Positions 47,954-56,983 of a DNA stretch of 64,000 nt are shown piece by piece; position 1 is the first letter of the stretch, and each line of letters starts with the position of its first letter. The notes beneath the pieces are model-generated. The model was not told the DNA's origin. It saw only the letters and a program-made list of their open reading frames with translations, and searched no databases. This DNA comes from JAUSFM01 sp964343705 (GTDB lineage: Archaea > Nanobdellota > Nanobdellia > Woesearchaeales > UBA12501): assembly GCA_964343705.1 (NCBI GenBank), contig CAYFJX010000006.1, forward strand, positions 70,956 through 134,955. Direction: 5' to 3'. A program made the position numbers and the translations under genes.

Positions 47954-48687
47954 TTTCGTCCCTTCCCTTTTCTAATTGGTTTTTCTTTTGGCTTATGCGT
48001 GTAGTACGCTGCAACAATATTCTTGAGTGTCACTACGTTTATTACCACTGCAAAAAACAAGAGTACCATAAATAACACATTCACATGTATTGTTATGTCC
48101 CCACGTGAAAAAGCAAACCAATGCCCATTCAATAATAAACCAAGACAAATAAACACGTACATAAACGCTGTGTCAAAACCAATTCTCTTAAGTGGATTTT
48201 TTGACGTGAGTGGAATGTTAAAACTAGTTTTTGTTTGTAAAGCATTTAATCTCCATAACGTGGTGCTCGCAGTTGCCAAAGCACCAAATAACACAACTAA
48301 TGCAGTTGGTGTTTGCCTAAATAAAGCAACAGTTATTGCTGTAAATAAGATTACATCTCCTACCCTGTCAAACACACCATCAAACCAAGCTCCAAAATCA
48401 CTTTGCAGCTTCTTGATACGAGCAACCTCGCCATCAACCAAGTCAAGAATAAATGAAAACCATAAAATCACACCGCCCACAAAGATATCCCACACGTTCC
48501 CTGTCATAATATAACCACATGCAATCAAAGTCAGTACAAAACTACCTAGGCTAATTGCATTCGGCGAAATACTAGTGTTTGCAAAAATCCACGTGAATGG
48601 TAAGGACCACCACCTACTAAAATCAAACAAGTATGATTCTTGATAGCTTTTCTTTCGTTTCTTTTGAATGTCTGTAATACTGATCAT
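47950..48687 (-). CDS. CDP-alcohol phosphotransferase (canonical motif)
   Basis: A 245-residue integral membrane enzyme with about six hydrophobic helices and the complete family motif DLVDGEVARIKKLQSDFGAW then FDGVFDR (D-x2-D-G-x2-A-R-x8-G-x3-D-x3-D). It transfers a phosphoalcohol from a CDP-alcohol to an acceptor, as in phosphatidylinositol or archaetidylserine synthesis. ATG 48687 is preferred, with aaaggag 8 nt before it; the longer frame starts inside the upstream glycosyltransferase gene. It lies between a GT2 glycosyltransferase and an AP-superfamily enzyme. Confidence 0.85.
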   Translation of the reverse strand: MISITDIQKKRKKSYQESYLFDFSRWWSLPFTWIFANTSISPNAISLGSFVLTLIACGYIMTGNVWDIFVGGVILWFSFILDLVDGEVARIKKLQSDFGAWFDGVFDRVGDVILFTAITVALFRQTPTALVVLFGALATASTTLWRLNALQTKTSFNIPLTSKNPLKRIGFDTAFMYVFICLGLLLNGHWFAFSRGDITIHVNVLFMVLLFFAVVINVVTLKNIVAAYYTHKPKEKPIRKGKGRK

Positions 48688-48715
48688 TGTGTTGCTCCTT
48701 TGTACACCTGCCTTA

Positions 48716-49759
48716 TTAAGATTTTGCTCCTGCATACTCACCAGAGGCTCGAGGAGTAAATGTCCAACCATGCTTCAACAGTTCTTTGTCTGGGACAGTT
48801 CGTCCTTGTTGAATTTCTTTTCTCTTACGCCACATTTTTCTTTGACTCAAAAGAAGCTTTCCATATGCTTTCAATCGATAAGGTAGCTTTCGTGGTTCAA
48901 GCACGTTTGACACAAGCATTTGTGCAGCCATAAATGGCAACATTTTGATTGTTGTCCATGGCTGGTAAAACGTGAGCAGGTTCATTGTTCTATTCCGCTC
49001 TCCAAGATACACAGCAAACTTAGAAAAACTCTTGCTTGATTTTCTGACAACATTATGGTAGTGGTCAACCAACGAAAGCGGTGCAAACATAATCTTGTAA
49101 CCCCTGCTTCGAAGAATCCATGAGAGCTTTGTTTCTTCTGCGTAAATAAAATAATCTTCATCAAATGGAATTGGCGCAAGCTCGCGTCGGTAGATAAATG
49201 AGCATCCTTTGATTGCAGTGCTCTCAAGCAATGCTCCATTTTGTAAGTCCTCAACATTAAGTCTTTCTTTACGTTTTACTTTCACACCATACTGCAGAAC
49301 ATTCATAGGAAAATGGTATTCTGCGTGCGTTTCTAATGGCACTTTTTTCCCTTCACGAATCTCATACGAATTTACTGCTCCAATTTTTTCATCTGACTCA
49401 ATAGCGTCAACCAGTCCAGAGAGCCAGCCAGCATGCACTTCAGTATCATTGTTCAAAATCACAACGTACTTTGCCCGTGATTTTTTTGCAGCAATGTTAT
49501 TACCACCAGTGTACCCAAGATTTTTCCCTGTTTGAATCATCTGCACTTTCTTTTCATTGCCAAAAGCTTCTTGAAATTGCTTCCATGAATCATCATCTGA
49601 TCCATTGTCTACTAAGAAGATTTCAAATGCTCCTTGTGCTAGTTCTTGCTTTAGTACTGAGCGCACACATGCAAGTGTGTAGCCAGGTTGATTCCAATTT
49701 AAAACAATCACTGAGACTAATGGTGCAGCTTCCTCGGTGCCAGCTTTTTTATCATTCAT
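48716..49759 (-). CDS. GT2-family glycosyltransferase (rhamnosyl-transferase-like)
   Basis: A 347-residue GT-A enzyme: N-terminal VSVIVLNWNQPGYTLACVRS, then FLVDNGSDDDS, NLGYTGGNN, the metal-binding VVILNNDTEVHAGWL (DXD-like DTE), and GCSFIYRRE. A C-terminal helical region lacks membrane helices. It inverts the anomeric configuration of a sugar from an NDP donor. First gene of a three-gene operon with the CDP-alcohol phosphotransferase and AP-superfamily genes. TATA ctttataaat on the minus strand at 49782-49791. Confidence 0.86.
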   Translation of the reverse strand: MNDKKAGTEEAAPLVSVIVLNWNQPGYTLACVRSVLKQELAQGAFEIFLVDNGSDDDSWKQFQEAFGNEKKVQMIQTGKNLGYTGGNNIAAKKSRAKYVVILNNDTEVHAGWLSGLVDAIESDEKIGAVNSYEIREGKKVPLETHAEYHFPMNVLQYGVKVKRKERLNVEDLQNGALLESTAIKGCSFIYRRELAPIPFDEDYFIYAEETKLSWILRSRGYKIMFAPLSLVDHYHNVVRKSSKSFSKFAVYLGERNRTMNLLTFYQPWTTIKMLPFMAAQMLVSNVLEPRKLPYRLKAYGKLLLSQRKMWRKRKEIQQGRTVPDKELLKHGWTFTPRASGEYAGAKS

Positions 49760-49781
49760 GCTGGTCTACGACTTCATCATT

Positions 49782-49826
49782 CTTTATAAATATTTATATG
49801 GCCTCGCCTGCCATAATCTTTATAAA
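49782..49826. promoter_or_regulatory. Divergent promoter pair
   Basis: Minus TATA (atttataaag) at 49782-49791 serves the GT2 gene; plus TATA (ctttataaa) at 49818-49826 serves the nonulosonate operon and predicts a leader of about 30 nt carrying agggggt before the ATG at 49879. Confidence 0.55.
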
Positions 49827-49878
49827 GAAGCCAACAGCCCCCAAACACTAAACACCTAACAAATACAGGGGGTACAGC

Positions 49879-51933
49879 ATGTTTAAAGATAAAAAAATAC
49901 TAGCAGTGGTTCCAGCCAGAGCAGGCAGTAAAGGCCTACCTGGAAAGAACATTCGTTCTGTAGCTGGCAAGCCCCTTATTGCTTGGACTCTTGAGGCAGC
50001 AAAGCAGTCACCTTACATTGACAAGGTTATTGTTTCCACTGACGGATTTGACATTGCAGAAGTCGCAAAAACATTCGGTGTTGATGTTCCTTTTATGCGG
50101 CCTGAACACCTTGCCTCAGACACAGCATCCTCCCTTGATGTTCTCTTTCACGCTATTGACTTTTTTGCACAACGTGGTGAAACTTTTGATTACATTATCA
50201 TGCTTGAACCAACATCGCCACTGAGAACTGTTGAAGACATAAACCTAGCAATTGAAAAACTAGCCAGTCACCCTACTGCAAAGGCAATTGTGGGTGTAGC
50301 AGCAACAGAATCAGCACATCCAGACTTTACTGTTGTCACAACAGAAACAGGACTTATCAAACCATTTACTGATGGCAGTGGTCTTGGAGCACCAGGTGTT
50401 GCAGTTAAGAGACGACAAGACCTCGCACACGTGTACTTTCCTGAAGGAACCATTTACATTTCAGACATTCCAACACTACGCGAAAGAAACACATTCTACC
50501 ATGACTTAACACTTGCTCATCCTGTAGATAGGTACAAACAGTTTGAAGTTGACGAAGAAATGGACCTGGTAGTCATCAGCGCTTTACTTAAAAACAGGGA
50601 AAAACAAACAATACAAAAGAGAACAGCATCAAAAGGAGTGGATCTCTGGCGTAGGGCAAAACAAATCATTCCAGGAGGATCGCAACTTCTTTCAAAACGA
50701 TCAGAACTATTTTTACCAGACCAATGGCCATCTTACTTTACTAAAGCAAAAGGAGTCACTGTTACTGACATGGATGGTAACAACTTCATTGACATGACAA
50801 TCATGGGAATTGGAGCGTGTGCACTTGGCTATGCAGACGAAGATGTAAATGAAGCAGTAAAAAAATGTATTGACAATGGCTCCATGAGTACACTCAACAG
50901 CTTTGAAGAAGTTGCACTTACAGAAGAGCTTCTCAGATTACATCCATGGGCAGGGATGGCACGGTATGCTCGAACAGGAGGCGAAGCAATGGCAATTGCA
51001 GTACGAATTGCCCGAGCAAAAACAGGCAAGGACAAAGTAGCCTTTTGTGGTTATCACGGCTGGCACGACTGGTACCTTGCAGCAAACCTGTCTGACGACA
51101 AAAACCTTGACGGTCACCTGCTTCCAGGACTTGAACCAAAAGGTGTTCCACGAGCACTCAAAGGAACCAGCATCCCTTTCAAATACAATGATATTGACGC
51201 ACTTAAACACATTCTCGAAACAAACCCTGACGTAGGAGTTATTGTGCTTGAAACAAAACGTCACACAGAGCCAGAAAACAACTTCCTGCAAAACGTTGTT
51301 GCTCTTGCAAAACAACATGGGGCAGTACTCATATTTGATGAGATCACAACTGGGTGGCGAGCAGGCCTAGGAGGCATTTTCCAGGACTACAACGTAATTC
51401 CAGATATTGTTGTCTACGGAAAGTCAATAGCAAACGGCTTTGCAATGTCAGCAATTGTTGGCACCAAGGAAGTCATGGACGCAGCACAGACAAGTTTTAT
51501 CAGCAGCACATTTTGGACTGAACGAACCGGCTTTGTTGCAGCACTTGCAACCATCAAAAAAATGATTGAACACAATGTACCAGCACACCTAGTTAAGATC
51601 GGGAACCAAATCAGTGCAGGCTGGAAACAACTAGCAGAAAAGCATGGCCTTACCATTGAAGTGTGTGGCATTCCTCCCTTAACAACATTCAAAATACAAC
51701 ACGAACAAAGCCAAGTACTTCACACACTATTTACACAAGAAATGCTTAAGCGAGGCTACCTTGCATCAAAAAGTATCTATGTATGTTACGCACACACAGA
51801 AGATGTTGTTGCCAAATATCTTGAAACTGTTGACGAAGTATTCGGTGTTATCAGTCGATCACTTGCAAACAACACCTCATCAGTCTTACTCAATGGCCCT
51901 GTTGCACACGCAGGCTTCAAGAGGTTAACATAA
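49879..51933 (+). CDS. Fusion of NeuA-type cytidylyltransferase and class III aminotransferase
   Basis: A 684-residue two-domain enzyme. Residues 1 to about 235 form a CMP-acylneuraminate synthetase: LAVVPARAGSKGLPGKNIR (nucleotide-binding), MLEPTSPLR and FEVDEEMDLVV. After a linker (about 236-255), residues about 256-684 form a PLP aminotransferase of the glutamate-1-semialdehyde 2,1-aminomutase type: PGGSQLLSKR, FCGYHGWHDWY, VLIFDEITTGWRAGLGG and PDIVVYGKSIANGFAMSA, with the Schiff-base Lys in the last. It heads a nonulosonic-acid operon. NeuA activates a 9-carbon sugar with CTP; the aminotransferase half may install an amino group on its precursor. The two activities are normally on separate proteins. 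Confidence 0.87.
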   Translation: MFKDKKILAVVPARAGSKGLPGKNIRSVAGKPLIAWTLEAAKQSPYIDKVIVSTDGFDIAEVAKTFGVDVPFMRPEHLASDTASSLDVLFHAIDFFAQRGETFDYIIMLEPTSPLRTVEDINLAIEKLASHPTAKAIVGVAATESAHPDFTVVTTETGLIKPFTDGSGLGAPGVAVKRRQDLAHVYFPEGTIYISDIPTLRERNTFYHDLTLAHPVDRYKQFEVDEEMDLVVISALLKNREKQTIQKRTASKGVDLWRRAKQIIPGGSQLLSKRSELFLPDQWPSYFTKAKGVTVTDMDGNNFIDMTIMGIGACALGYADEDVNEAVKKCIDNGSMSTLNSFEEVALTEELLRLHPWAGMARYARTGGEAMAIAVRIARAKTGKDKVAFCGYHGWHDWYLAANLSDDKNLDGHLLPGLEPKGVPRALKGTSIPFKYNDIDALKHILETNPDVGVIVLETKRHTEPENNFLQNVVALAKQHGAVLIFDEITTGWRAGLGGIFQDYNVIPDIVVYGKSIANGFAMSAIVGTKEVMDAAQTSFISSTFWTERTGFVAALATIKKMIEHNVPAHLVKIGNQISAGWKQLAEKHGLTIEVCGIPPLTTFKIQHEQSQVLHTLFTQEMLKRGYLASKSIYVCYAHTEDVVAKYLETVDEVFGVISRSLANNTSSVLLNGPVAHAGFKRLT

Positions 51934-52736
51934 TGACACCTGATATTTCTTACCTGGAAAAGTTCAAACTCACTGGTAAAACAGCTGTTGTCTGTGGAGG
52001 AGTAGGTCTTCTTGGCAAGCAAATTTGTATTGCACTAGCTCAAGCAGGAGCACATGTTATTGCACTTGATATAAATACTGAACTGGGAAAGCAGTTTGAA
52101 CAAGAATGTACCCAAAAAAATCTCAAAGTAACTTTTAAACAATTTGATTGCACTGCAATTGACAAACTTGAACAAAACATACAAGAACTTAACACTGAAC
52201 TTGGTGGCATTCACATCTGGGTAAACACCGCATACCCGCGAACAAAGGACTGGGGAGTAGGACCTGACGCTGTCAGCGCAGCATCATGGCAAGAAAATGT
52301 TAATATCCACATGAACTCGTACTGCATTGCAGCGCTTGCCATGGCAAAAATAATGAAACAAGCAGGCACTCGTGGCTCAATCATCAACATGGGTTCAATC
52401 TATGGAGTTGTAGGTAATGATCTCACTATCTATGAAAACACTGACATGACCAGTCCACCAGCATACACTGCAATCAAAGGAGGCATTACTAACTTTTCAC
52501 GCTACCTTGCATCATACTTTGGAGCAAATGGCATTCGTGTCAACTGTGTATGCCCAGGTGGAATTTTTAACAATCAAAACGAAACTTTTGTGCAACAATA
52601 CTCACACAAGTCACCACTCAAACGAATGGGAAAACCAGACGAGATTGCAAGTGTCATTCTTTTCCTTGCTTCTGAAGCAGCATCTTTTGTTACAGGAGCA
52701 ACCATCATGGTAGATGGTGGGTGGACTGCAGTTTAA
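51933..52736 (+). CDS. Short-chain dehydrogenase (PtmA-like)
   Basis: A 267-residue classical SDR with a Gly-rich NAD(P) loop GGVGLLGKQ (variant of TGxxxGxG), the NTAYPR segment in place of NNAG, catalytic Ser in MGSIYG, Tyr-x3-Lys in AYTAIKGGI, and CPGGI. The NTAYPR form and position resemble PtmA of legionaminic acid synthesis in Campylobacter. Its ATG overlaps the stop of the fusion gene (taATG). It probably oxidises or reduces a sugar intermediate. Confidence 0.82.
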   Translation: MTPDISYLEKFKLTGKTAVVCGGVGLLGKQICIALAQAGAHVIALDINTELGKQFEQECTQKNLKVTFKQFDCTAIDKLEQNIQELNTELGGIHIWVNTAYPRTKDWGVGPDAVSAASWQENVNIHMNSYCIAALAMAKIMKQAGTRGSIINMGSIYGVVGNDLTIYENTDMTSPPAYTAIKGGITNFSRYLASYFGANGIRVNCVCPGGIFNNQNETFVQQYSHKSPLKRMGKPDEIASVILFLASEAASFVTGATIMVDGGWTAV

Positions 52737-52776
52737 GCAAATACCAACCTATACAACATCAAAAAAATATACAGTT

Positions 52777-53946
52777 ATGGTTATCACAATAGGGGAACGG
52801 ACAATCAGCACAAACACACCTTGCTTTATTATTGCAGAAGCAGGTGTTAATCATATTCTCAATCCTGAAGATCTACAACGAGCACAAGCCACTTCCCCTC
52901 TTGAGGTTGCTTACAAAATGGTTGATGCAGCGCACGCAGCAGGAGCAGATGCCATAAAATTTCAAACATTCTCAGCAGAAAAACTACAATTTAAAGGAAC
53001 AGAAAAACCAAAGTACCAAGTTGATAATCTTGGCTCTGACAATACCATTAGTTACTTTGACCTTCTGAAAAAACTTGAAACCAGCAAGGAAGACCAACAA
53101 CGCATTGCAGACTACTGCAAACAAAAAGGCATACTCTTCCTCTCAACGCCGTATGATAATGAAAGTGTCGACTTTCTTCACACACAACTTAACATTCCTG
53201 CTTTTAAGCTTGCCTCAATTGAACTAAATAACCACCTCTTTGTTCGTAAAGTTGCGCAAACAGGAAAACCCATCATTCTTTCAACAGGTCTCAGCTCACT
53301 TGCAAATGTTCGTACAGTAGTTACCAATGCAAGAAGAGAAAGATTTGCCAATCGCTTGGTTCTACTGCAGTGCACAACTAATTATCCTACTCAACCTCAT
53401 GATGTACATCTCAATGTTTTGAAAACATACCAAAAAGAATTTCCAGATATTCTTGTTGGATTATCAGACCACACTCCTGGTGTTATCGCAAGTGTTGGCG
53501 CAGTTGCACTTGGCGCGACTGTACTTGAAAAACATTTTACCTTAGACACAACCTTTGCAGGTCCAGACCATTCTGCATCACTTAACCCCCAGCAATTAAC
53601 ACAATGGATTAGCTCAATACGAGAACTAGAAACCTCAATGGGATCATATGAAAAAATAGTTACACCTGTTGAAAAACAAAATGAGTCAATGCGAAAATAT
53701 CTTGTTCTTCACCCACAAAAAGCAGGAACCATAATTACAGAAAGTATGCTTACAACTATGAGGACAGGGACAGGTATTCTACCTGTTGATCAAAACCTTA
53801 ACCAGATTATTGGGAGGACCCTTGCAGTGGATGTCCAGGAGGCAACCCCTCTCACATGGGATATGATACAAAAAGTACCTGAGGCTATTATAAAGGCTGA
53901 AAATAGCCAGGAAAACTTTAAAAACAATGAGCTAACCAGGCTTTAA
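52777..53946 (+). CDS. neuB: NeuB-family nonulosonic acid synthase
   Basis: A 389-residue enzyme: an N-terminal TIM barrel starting CFIIAEAGVNH, with KFQTFSAEKL, STPYDNESVDFL, CTTNYPT, GLSDHTPG and VLEKHFTLD, and a C-terminal SAF antifreeze-like domain (about 325-385, beginning LVLHPQKAGTIIT) with IGRTLAVDV. NeuB enzymes condense phosphoenolpyruvate with an N-acyl hexosamine (ManNAc or 2,4-diamino-trideoxyhexose) to give a nonulosonate. ATG 52777 is favoured over the ORF start at 52714, since IGERTISTN begins the usual N-terminus. Confidence 0.92.
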   Translation: MVITIGERTISTNTPCFIIAEAGVNHILNPEDLQRAQATSPLEVAYKMVDAAHAAGADAIKFQTFSAEKLQFKGTEKPKYQVDNLGSDNTISYFDLLKKLETSKEDQQRIADYCKQKGILFLSTPYDNESVDFLHTQLNIPAFKLASIELNNHLFVRKVAQTGKPIILSTGLSSLANVRTVVTNARRERFANRLVLLQCTTNYPTQPHDVHLNVLKTYQKEFPDILVGLSDHTPGVIASVGAVALGATVLEKHFTLDTTFAGPDHSASLNPQQLTQWISSIRELETSMGSYEKIVTPVEKQNESMRKYLVLHPQKAGTIITESMLTTMRTGTGILPVDQNLNQIIGRTLAVDVQEATPLTWDMIQKVPEAIIKAENSQENFKNNELTRL

Positions 53947-53961
53947 GAGGGTTTACAAAAA

Positions 53962-54657
53962 ATGCGAGTGGTTATATTAGGGGCAGGCGGACAAGCACGA
54001 GTCATTATTGATATTCTTGAGCAGAACAAAAACATGGAGATTGTAGGAGTCATAGACAACTTTAGACCAGCAGGTGACAAGGTTGCAGGCTACACAGTTA
54101 TTGGATCATTTAATCAACTTGATGGTCTTATCATGGACTATAAAATTGATGGAATCATTGTTGGTGTGGGAGACAATCGCATCCGCGCAGACTATTACGC
54201 TCAACTACAAGACAAAAAAATAGTACTTATCAACGCAATCCACCCCTCTGCAAACATAGCACCTAACGTGAGGATGGGAAGAGGAGTTGTTGTTGCTCGT
54301 GAAGCAGTTATTTGCACTGGTGCAAGTATTGGCAACAATGTGATTATTAACACTGGCTGCATAGTTGATCATGATTGTGTAGTTGGGGATCACTGCCATG
54401 TTTCATCAGGAGTTAATGTTGCAGGAACAGTCACCATCAAAACAGGAACCTTTGTTGGTATTGGTTCAACTATTATCCAAGGAATTGTAATTGGAGGCAA
54501 CACCATTATCGGTGCGGGATCAGTTGTCATACAAGACATTCCTGACAACGTCGTTGCTGTTGGCGTGCCTGCAAAACCCAAAAAAGAAATTGATTATCAT
54601 AAAGAATTCGGTGAAAAACAAACATATGAAACAAACAAGGAGGTTGTTCAACTATGA
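53962..54657 (+). CDS. NeuD-like acyltransferase (left-handed beta-helix)
   Basis: A 231-residue protein: an N-terminal PglD/NeuD NAD-like fold (MRVVILGAGGQARVIIDIL) and a C-terminal left-handed beta-helix of hexapeptide repeats (VREAVICTGASIGNNV..., GTFVGIGSTIIQGIVIGGN). Acetyl-CoA-dependent N- or O-acetylation of the amino sugar is the usual role. gaggg before the ATG supports the start. It overlaps the following epimerase gene by 4 nt. Confidence 0.87.
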   Translation: MRVVILGAGGQARVIIDILEQNKNMEIVGVIDNFRPAGDKVAGYTVIGSFNQLDGLIMDYKIDGIIVGVGDNRIRADYYAQLQDKKIVLINAIHPSANIAPNVRMGRGVVVAREAVICTGASIGNNVIINTGCIVDHDCVVGDHCHVSSGVNVAGTVTIKTGTFVGIGSTIIQGIVIGGNTIIGAGSVVIQDIPDNVVAVGVPAKPKKEIDYHKEFGEKQTYETNKEVVQL

Positions 54658-55895
54658 TGTCTACAGAATCAAACACTCAACTAAATACCCAATCAAACAA
54701 TTTTGATACAACAAGTTTTCAAGGTAAAAATGTTCTTGTCACAGGAGGTGCTGGCTTTATTGGATCAACCCTTGTTCGTGAACTACTCAAAGAAAACGCT
54801 AATGTTTTTGTCCTTGATAGCTTTATCAGTGGCAAGCGAGAAAACCTGCAAGAAGTCGCACACCAAATTACTCTTATTGAATGCGACATCCGTGACCCAA
54901 ACCTTGCTGAGCTTATGAAACAACACCAAATTAATTACGTTTTTAACCTGGCAGCAGAACCATACATTCCACACTGCTATGATCGGCCAACACAATTCTT
55001 TGACATCAATGCAAACGGTGCAATGAATGTTATGCTTGCAGCAAAAAAAGCAGGAGTCACACGAATTATGCAATACTCATCATCAGAAGTGTATGGAACA
55101 GGTCAACAAACACCTATGGATGAGTATCATCCAACCATTCCTTGCTCTACCTACGCAGTAAGCAAGCTTGCAGCAGACCGACTTTGTTTTACCCTATTCC
55201 ATGAGCAAAAAATTCCAGTGATCATAGTACGACAGTTTAATGTATACGGGCCACGGGAAACACACCCTTATGTTATTCCTGAAATTATCACACAACTTAA
55301 CAAAGGCAATCGCTTAAAGTTGGGTAATATTTCAGCACGAAGAGACTTTACCTATGTTACTGATGCTGCACAAGCAGCAATTCAGCTAATGAAATGTAAA
55401 GACGCAGAAGGTGAAGTTGTCAACATTGGCTATGGTACAGACTGGACCATCAAGGAACTTGCTGAAATAATCGGCAGGCTTATGGGCCACCAAAGTATTG
55501 ACATTGAAGTTGAACCAGGCAGGCTCAGACCACTTGATGTTGAACGCCTTCACTGTAACTACTTTAAACTGCATCAACTTACTGGCTGGAAGCCCAAGGT
55601 TAGTTTTGAAGACGGGCTTCGTATGACTATTCAAGATTTTAAAAACAATGGTTGTAAATGGCTTTGGGAAACTACTTTTGGAACTGAAGAACAATTGTGG
55701 AAGCCAAAACAAGAAGGACAGCAACACGAACAGCAGCCTGTTCAGCCAGCACCACAACAGTCAGCTCCTGTTCCTCCGCAAGCACCACCACAAACACCAC
55801 CTGTTCAACCACAACCTCCTGTGCAGCCCTCGGAACAACCACGGCAGCCAGTTCAACAACCTCCGTTTCATCAGCAGGTGCAACCCCAAGGATGA
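54654..55895 (+). CDS. NAD-dependent epimerase/dehydratase with Pro/Gln-rich tail
   Basis: A 413-residue extended SDR. GGAGFIGSTLV near the N-terminus, SSSEVYG and YAVSKLAAD (Tyr-x3-Lys), and RQFNVYGPR match UDP-sugar 4,6-dehydratases/4-epimerases such as LegB and GalE. The enzyme domain ends at about residue 340; a 70-residue tail rich in Gln and Pro (PVQPAPQQSAPVPPQ...) follows, unusual for this family. The tail may be a flexible linker or protein-binding segment. The next gene starts in the overlap ATGA. Confidence 0.84.
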   Translation: MMSTESNTQLNTQSNNFDTTSFQGKNVLVTGGAGFIGSTLVRELLKENANVFVLDSFISGKRENLQEVAHQITLIECDIRDPNLAELMKQHQINYVFNLAAEPYIPHCYDRPTQFFDINANGAMNVMLAAKKAGVTRIMQYSSSEVYGTGQQTPMDEYHPTIPCSTYAVSKLAADRLCFTLFHEQKIPVIIVRQFNVYGPRETHPYVIPEIITQLNKGNRLKLGNISARRDFTYVTDAAQAAIQLMKCKDAEGEVVNIGYGTDWTIKELAEIIGRLMGHQSIDIEVEPGRLRPLDVERLHCNYFKLHQLTGWKPKVSFEDGLRMTIQDFKNNGCKWLWETTFGTEEQLWKPKQEGQQHEQQPVQPAPQQSAPVPPQAPPQTPPVQPQPPVQPSEQPRQPVQQPPFHQQVQPQG

Positions 55896-56983
55896 TACCT
55901 GTTGCAGAACCCTCTATTGGAGACGAAGAAATCAAAAATGTTTTAGAGTGTGTTCGTTCAGGCTGGGTTTCATCAATAGGCTCGTTTGTAAAAAAGTTTG
56001 AAGAAGATTTTGCTCAATTCTGTAATGTCCAATATGCAACAACCACATCAAATGGTACTGCGGCATTACACCTTGCACTTGCTGCACTGGACATAGGGCC
56101 TGGTGATGAAGTTATCATTCCTAGCTTTACGTTTATTGCCACAGCAAACGCTGTCAAGTACGTTGGAGCAACCCCTGTGTTTGTCGACGTAGAAAAAAGA
56201 ACAGGAAACATTGACATAACAAAAATAGCACCCTGCATAACCTCACGAACAAAAGCAATAATTCCAGTACACCTCTACGGCCACCCGTGTGACATGGATC
56301 CAATTCTTGCACTAGCAGAAAAACACAACCTGTACATTATTGAAGACTGTGCTGAAGCTCTTGGAGCAGAATACAAAGGAAAAAAAGTAGGATCCTTTGG
56401 CCATATTAATTGCTTCAGCTTTTACGGCAACAAAATAATCACTACTGGAGAAGGTGGCATGTGCACCACCAATGATCCTGCATTGTTTGACAAGATGACG
56501 TTACTCAAAAATCATGGCATGCGGCCAAGCAAACGGTATTGGCACGAAGTTGTTGGATTTAATTATCGTATGACCAACCTACAAGCAGCATTAGGAGTTG
56601 CACAGCTTGCACGCTGCGCTGAATTTGTAGAAAAAAAGCGAGAAAACGCTCGTTTGTACACTGAAAAATTACAGGGAACTCCGGGTATCACCCTGCCAGC
56701 TGAAGAAGACTACGCAAAAAATGTGTATTGGATGTTCAATATTTTCATTCAACCCTCACTGGGGGTTGACAAAGAAGAACTGCGCAAGAGGCTTGGAGAA
56801 AAAGAAATTGGAACACGCCCTCTGTTCTATCCAATGACAGCAATGCCTATGTACAAACAAGATGGGTTTCCAGTTTCTGCAGAGTTATCATCAACAGGCA
56901 TATCCTTGCCTTCCTCAACAACACTCAAAGAACAAGACATAGACACAATTGTTGCTGCAATCAAAGCGAGTGTGCAACAATGA
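55892..56983 (+). CDS. DegT/DnrJ/EryC1 sugar aminotransferase
   Basis: A 363-residue PLP aminotransferase of the sugar type: MIPVAEPSIGDEEI, GTAALHLALAAL, GDEVIIPSFTF, IEDCAEALGAEYKG and CFSFYGNKIITTGEGG with the Schiff-base Lys. It would aminate a 4-keto sugar, as LegC or PseC does. The frame is open for 65 codons upstream, but those codons are an out-of-frame reading of the Pro/Gln-rich tail; ATG 55892 overlaps the epimerase stop by 4 nt. Confidence 0.88.
   Translation: MIPVAEPSIGDEEIKNVLECVRSGWVSSIGSFVKKFEEDFAQFCNVQYATTTSNGTAALHLALAALDIGPGDEVIIPSFTFIATANAVKYVGATPVFVDVEKRTGNIDITKIAPCITSRTKAIIPVHLYGHPCDMDPILALAEKHNLYIIEDCAEALGAEYKGKKVGSFGHINCFSFYGNKIITTGEGGMCTTNDPALFDKMTLLKNHGMRPSKRYWHEVVGFNYRMTNLQAALGVAQLARCAEFVEKKRENARLYTEKLQGTPGITLPAEEDYAKNVYWMFNIFIQPSLGVDKEELRKRLGEKEIGTRPLFYPMTAMPMYKQDGFPVSAELSSTGISLPSSTTLKEQDIDTIVAAIKASVQQ

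Noticed and set aside
55697..55891. 65-residue Thr/Ser/Ala-rich N-terminal extension of the DegT aminotransferase
   Set aside because: It is the out-of-frame reading of the Pro/Gln-rich tail of the epimerase gene; ATG 55892 gives the normal family N-terminus and a 4-nt overlap.
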